This document shows, piece by piece, positions 8,618-10,218 of a DNA stretch of 10,218 nucleotides. This stretch comes from Pseudomonadota bacterium (GTDB lineage Bacteria > Pseudomonadota > Alphaproteobacteria > Rhizobiales > Methylopilaceae). The position numbers and the translations under genes are program-made. Positions within the stretch are counted from its first letter, which is position 1. The number at the start of each line of letters is the position of its first letter. The notes beneath the pieces were generated by a model, which was not told where the DNA came from, did no database searches, and saw only the letters and a program-made list of their open reading frames with translations. The stretch spans positions 1 to 10,218 of the forward strand of contig JAEWEX010000333.1 in NCBI GenBank assembly GCA_023389135.1. Reading direction: 5' to 3'.

Positions 8618-8666
8618 GGTCGGCGGCCGCAACCCCGACCTAGCTTCGCACTGCTGCAACGGCATG

Positions 8667-8683
8667 GCCGCGTCCAACGCGGC
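8667..8683. repeat. Leader hairpin upstream of the BON gene
   Basis: GCCGCG (8667-8672) and CGCGGC (8678-8683) form a 6-bp stem with a 5-base loop inside the inferred 5' leader, ending 20 bases before the GGAGG (8704-8708) of the BON gene. It could influence mRNA stability or translation; no known riboswitch pattern was recognised. Confidence 0.3.
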
Positions 8684-8716
8684 GCAGGCCACTCACCCGG
8701 TACGGAGGATTGCGAG

Positions 8717-9370
8717 ATGAGAACGGACAGCGACATCAAGCGCGACGTGGAAAGCGAGCTCAAATGGGATCCCGACATCGATGCGTCCGACATCGGCGTG
8801 GCTGTGAAGGACGGCGTCGTCACGCTGAGCGGCTTCGTGCGCAGCTACAGCCAGAAATACGAGGCCGAGCGGGCGACCAAGAGGGTCAAGGGCGTGCTCG
8901 GCATCGCCAATGACATCGAGGTGCGGCTGCCGTCGGCCAACGAGAAGTCCGACCCCGAAATCGCCCGCGCCGCCGTCGAGGCGATCAAGAACGAACTCCC
9001 CTACTCCCACGAGAACATCAAGGTGGTCGTGAAGAACGGCTGGGTGACCCTGGAAGGCAATGCCGAGTGGGAATACCAGCGCAACCGCGCCGAAGCGGCC
9101 GTGCGGAAGGTGCGCAGCGTCAAGGGCATCACCAACCTGGTGACGCTGAAGCCGCGCGTCGCTCCGTCCGAGGTCAAGTCCAAGATCGAGGCCGCGCTGA
9201 AGCGCATGGCGGAGGTCGATGCGCAGCGCGTGACCGTTACCGCCGACGGCGGGGTCGTCACCCTCACCGGGACGGTCCGTTCCTGGGCCGAACGGCAGGA
9301 GGCCGAACGCGCGGCCTGGCGGGCGCCCGGCGTCACCAAGGTGGATAACCGGATCACCATCTCGCCATGA
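8717..9370 (+). CDS. Triple BON-domain protein (OsmY-like, no signal peptide)
   Basis: The protein has 217 residues made of three BON domains at about 3-71, 78-146 and 149-217. Each has the helix followed by [18 protein letters not shown] strand-turn-strand and a helix ending in a G(V/I)..(V/I).N segment: [24 protein letters not shown] and [15 protein letters not shown] domains bind phospholipid surfaces; E. coli OsmY is a periplasmic osmotic-stress protein with two BON domains that also acts as a chaperone. This protein lacks any N-terminal hydrophobic signal (it starts [15 protein letters not shown]), so it should stay in the cytoplasm or be exported by another route. GGAGG (8704-8708) is spaced 8 bases from the ATG. 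It is the first gene of an operon with the SFPASDPPSW protein and kefB, preceded by candidate operator 4. The domain call is firm; the stress role is inferred. Confidence 0.92.
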   Translation: MRTDSDIKRDVESELKWDPDIDASDIGVAVKDGVVTLSGFVRSYSQKYEAERATKRVKGVLGIANDIEVRLPSANEKSDPEIARAAVEAIKNELPYSHENIKVVVKNGWVTLEGNAEWEYQRNRAEAAVRKVRSVKGITNLVTLKPRVAPSEVKSKIEAALKRMAEVDAQRVTVTADGGVVTLTGTVRSWAERQEAERAAWRAPGVTKVDNRITISP

Positions 9371-9382
9371 TCCATCGGAAGC

Positions 9383-9420
9383 GACACCGGCCGGCGCCCG
9401 TCCCGGGCCCGGCTGGTGTC
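9383..9420 (+). repeat. Long intercistronic hairpin between the BON gene and the small downstream gene
   Basis: A 12-base arm (9383-9394) pairs with 9409-9420 (11 Watson-Crick pairs and one G-T), then after one bulged C a further 5 bp (GCCCG with CGGGC) close on the 3-base loop TCC, giving 17 pairs. It begins 12 bases after the BON stop and ends 7 bases before AGAGGAG, the ribosome-binding site of the next gene. There is no T-run, so it may stabilise the upstream mRNA end, attenuate transcription, or control translation. Confidence 0.6.
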
Positions 9421-9442
9421 CCTCGACAGAGGAGCCTGTGAC

Positions 9443-9718
9443 GTGGTCCGCAAGCGGGAAGCGCAGCCTCACCTCACGGAAACGGCGACGCCGGACCAGA
9501 TCGAACAGGCCGGCCTGGACTCGTTTCCCGCCAGCGACCCGCCGTCGTGGATTGCCGTGCATACCGGCCGCCCGGCCGCACCTGCACCGCAGGAAGCCCC
9601 CGGGACGCCCGGGCGCCCCAAGGCCGATGCCGGCGCCCCGGCGGACCGTGACCCCGCCGGGACGCCGTCCGCACCCGATCCCCGCGTGCCCGGCCGCGGA
9701 CCGCCGGGGCGGCAATGA
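9443..9718 (+). CDS. Small SFPASDPPSW-motif protein of unknown function
   Basis: The protein has 91 residues. Only the N-terminal third is recognisable: DQIEQAGLDSFPASDPPSW (18-36) belongs to a widespread family of short bacterial proteins carrying (L/D)(E/D)SFPASDPPS(W/F), whose function is unknown to me. The rest (41-91) is rich in Pro, Ala and Gly and probably disordered. The GTG at 9443 is chosen because AGAGGAG (9428-9434) lies 8 bases ahead; an earlier GTG at 9416 would start inside the stable hairpin. Its stop overlaps the kefB start (ATGA at 9715-9718), so translation of the two is probably coupled. The conserved motif and coupling argue that it is a real gene despite the low-complexity tail. 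A partner or regulator of the antiporter is possible but only inferred. Confidence 0.72.
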   Translation: MVRKREAQPHLTETATPDQIEQAGLDSFPASDPPSWIAVHTGRPAAPAPQEAPGTPGRPKADAGAPADRDPAGTPSAPDPRVPGRGPPGRQ

Positions 9719-10218
9719 ACGACCTGCTGCTGGCCCAGACGCTGACCCTGCTCGTGGCGTCGGGCCTGGCGGTGGGCGTTCTCACCGCGCTGCGCATGCC
9801 CGCCGTCATGGGCTACCTGCTCGCCGGCGTGGCGCTGGGGCCGCATGGCTTCGATCTCATAGGCTCCGCGGAGGATACGCGCTTTCTCGCCGAGCTCGGC
9901 CTGATCTTCCTGATGTTCATGGTCGGCCTCGAATTCTCGGTTCCGACGATTCTCGGCGCGCGACGGGACGTGCTCGTGGCGGGAAGCCTGCAGGTGGGCA
10001 TGACCATGGCCCTGGCCGCCACCGGACTTGTCCTGGCGGGCGTGGAGCTCCAGCCGGCCATCCTCATGGGCGGCGCCATCGCCATGTCGTCCACCGCCGT
10101 CACGCTGAAGCAGCTCGCCGAGCAGGGCGAGATCACCCGCCGGCACGGGCGGCTCGCGCTCGGAATACTGCTGTTCCAGGATCTGGCGACGCTGCCCCTG
10201 CTCGTGCTGGCTGACGGC
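9715..10218 (+). CDS. kefB: KefB-type monovalent cation/proton antiporter, CPA2 family (3' end beyond window)
   Basis: The first 168 residues are present and the frame is open to the right edge. It is an inner-membrane antiporter of the KefB/KefC/YbaL group that moves K+ (or Na+) against H+ and can protect by acidifying the cytoplasm. At least five hydrophobic segments are visible: about 4-25, 29-45, 57-75, 87-109 and 114-132. Family marks are PAVMGYLLAGVALGPHGF (29-46), ELGLIFLMFMVGLEFS (60-75), the AIAMSSTAV motif (121-129) and GILLFQDLATLPLL (150-163), in which Asp156 is the expected ion/proton-binding residue. The ATG overlaps the stop of the small upstream gene. The C-terminal RCK/TrkA-N domain expected for KefB lies outside the window, so KefB versus KefC/YbaL cannot be decided. 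KefB is also a fixed member of enterobacterial heat-resistance islands. Confidence 0.9.
   Translation, partial: MNDLLLAQTLTLLVASGLAVGVLTALRMPAVMGYLLAGVALGPHGFDLIGSAEDTRFLAELGLIFLMFMVGLEFSVPTILGARRDVLVAGSLQVGMTMALAATGLVLAGVELQPAILMGGAIAMSSTAVTLKQLAEQGEITRRHGRLALGILLFQDLATLPLLVLADG

Noticed and set aside
8693..9715. Minus-strand open frame of about 340 codons opposite the BON gene.
   Set aside because: Antisense shadow of the BON gene with its three clear domains; no family resemblance.
9438..10214. Plus-strand open frame of about 258 codons over the small gene and kefB.
   Set aside because: It is an out-of-frame, Arg/Ala/Gly-rich reading; the kefB frame starting at 9715 gives clear membrane helices and CPA2 motifs.

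Overview
The window is a 10.2 kb piece of a very GC-rich bacterial chromosome or large replicon. Codon third positions are dominated by G and C. The DnaK sequence, the FixK-like CRP/FNR regulator and the PAS-LuxR regulator are of alphaproteobacterial type (Rhodospirillales or Rhizobiales style); this placement is inference from sequence style, not from a marker gene. No rRNA, tRNA, insertion sequence or CRISPR array was seen.

Layout, left to right. (1) 2-775, +: C-terminal part of a GAF-PAS-LuxR regulator cut by the left edge. (2) 919-1386, +: PsiE-family membrane protein. (3) 1647-2303, +: CRP/FNR-family regulator, followed by 2372-3019, +, a stress-type protein of unknown function with a hydrophobic core. 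(4) 3143-5645, +: dnaK and grpE, overlapping by 8 bases. (5) 6962-5700, -: cbpA (DnaJ-like co-chaperone) followed directly by cbpM, its modulator, convergent with grpE. (6) 7153-8507, +: three different Hsp20 small heat-shock proteins, divergent from cbpA and closed by a strong intrinsic terminator (8539-8570). (7) 8717-10218, +: a triple-BON-domain protein, a small SFPASDPPSW-motif protein, and the start of a KefB-type cation/proton antiporter that runs off the right edge.

The genes make a compact protein-quality-control and envelope-stress island. The small Hsps would hold unfolding proteins, DnaK/GrpE/CbpA would refold them, CbpM would tune CbpA, and PsiE, BON and KefB would deal with envelope or ionic stress. 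The mix of Hsp20, PsiE and KefB recalls the locus of heat resistance (tLST/LHR) of Enterobacteriaceae. Here, however, the core is DnaK-GrpE-CbpA rather than ClpG/FtsH, and within this window there is no ClpG, FtsH, YfdX, HdeD or DegP.

The most interesting signal is regulatory. Four near-identical FNR-like palindromes of the form TGAY-N4-RTCA, three of them inside a longer shared word (AAACTGAYGRYCRTCAA), lie about 80-112 bp upstream of the first gene of the transcription units psiE, dnaK-grpE, cbpA-cbpM / hsp20x3 (one shared divergent site) and BON-kefB. The local CRP/FNR protein has an FNR-type E-x-x-C-R recognition helix and is the obvious candidate to bind them. I infer a self-contained regulon in which one CRP/FNR factor, rather than RpoH or HrcA, switches on a whole chaperone set.
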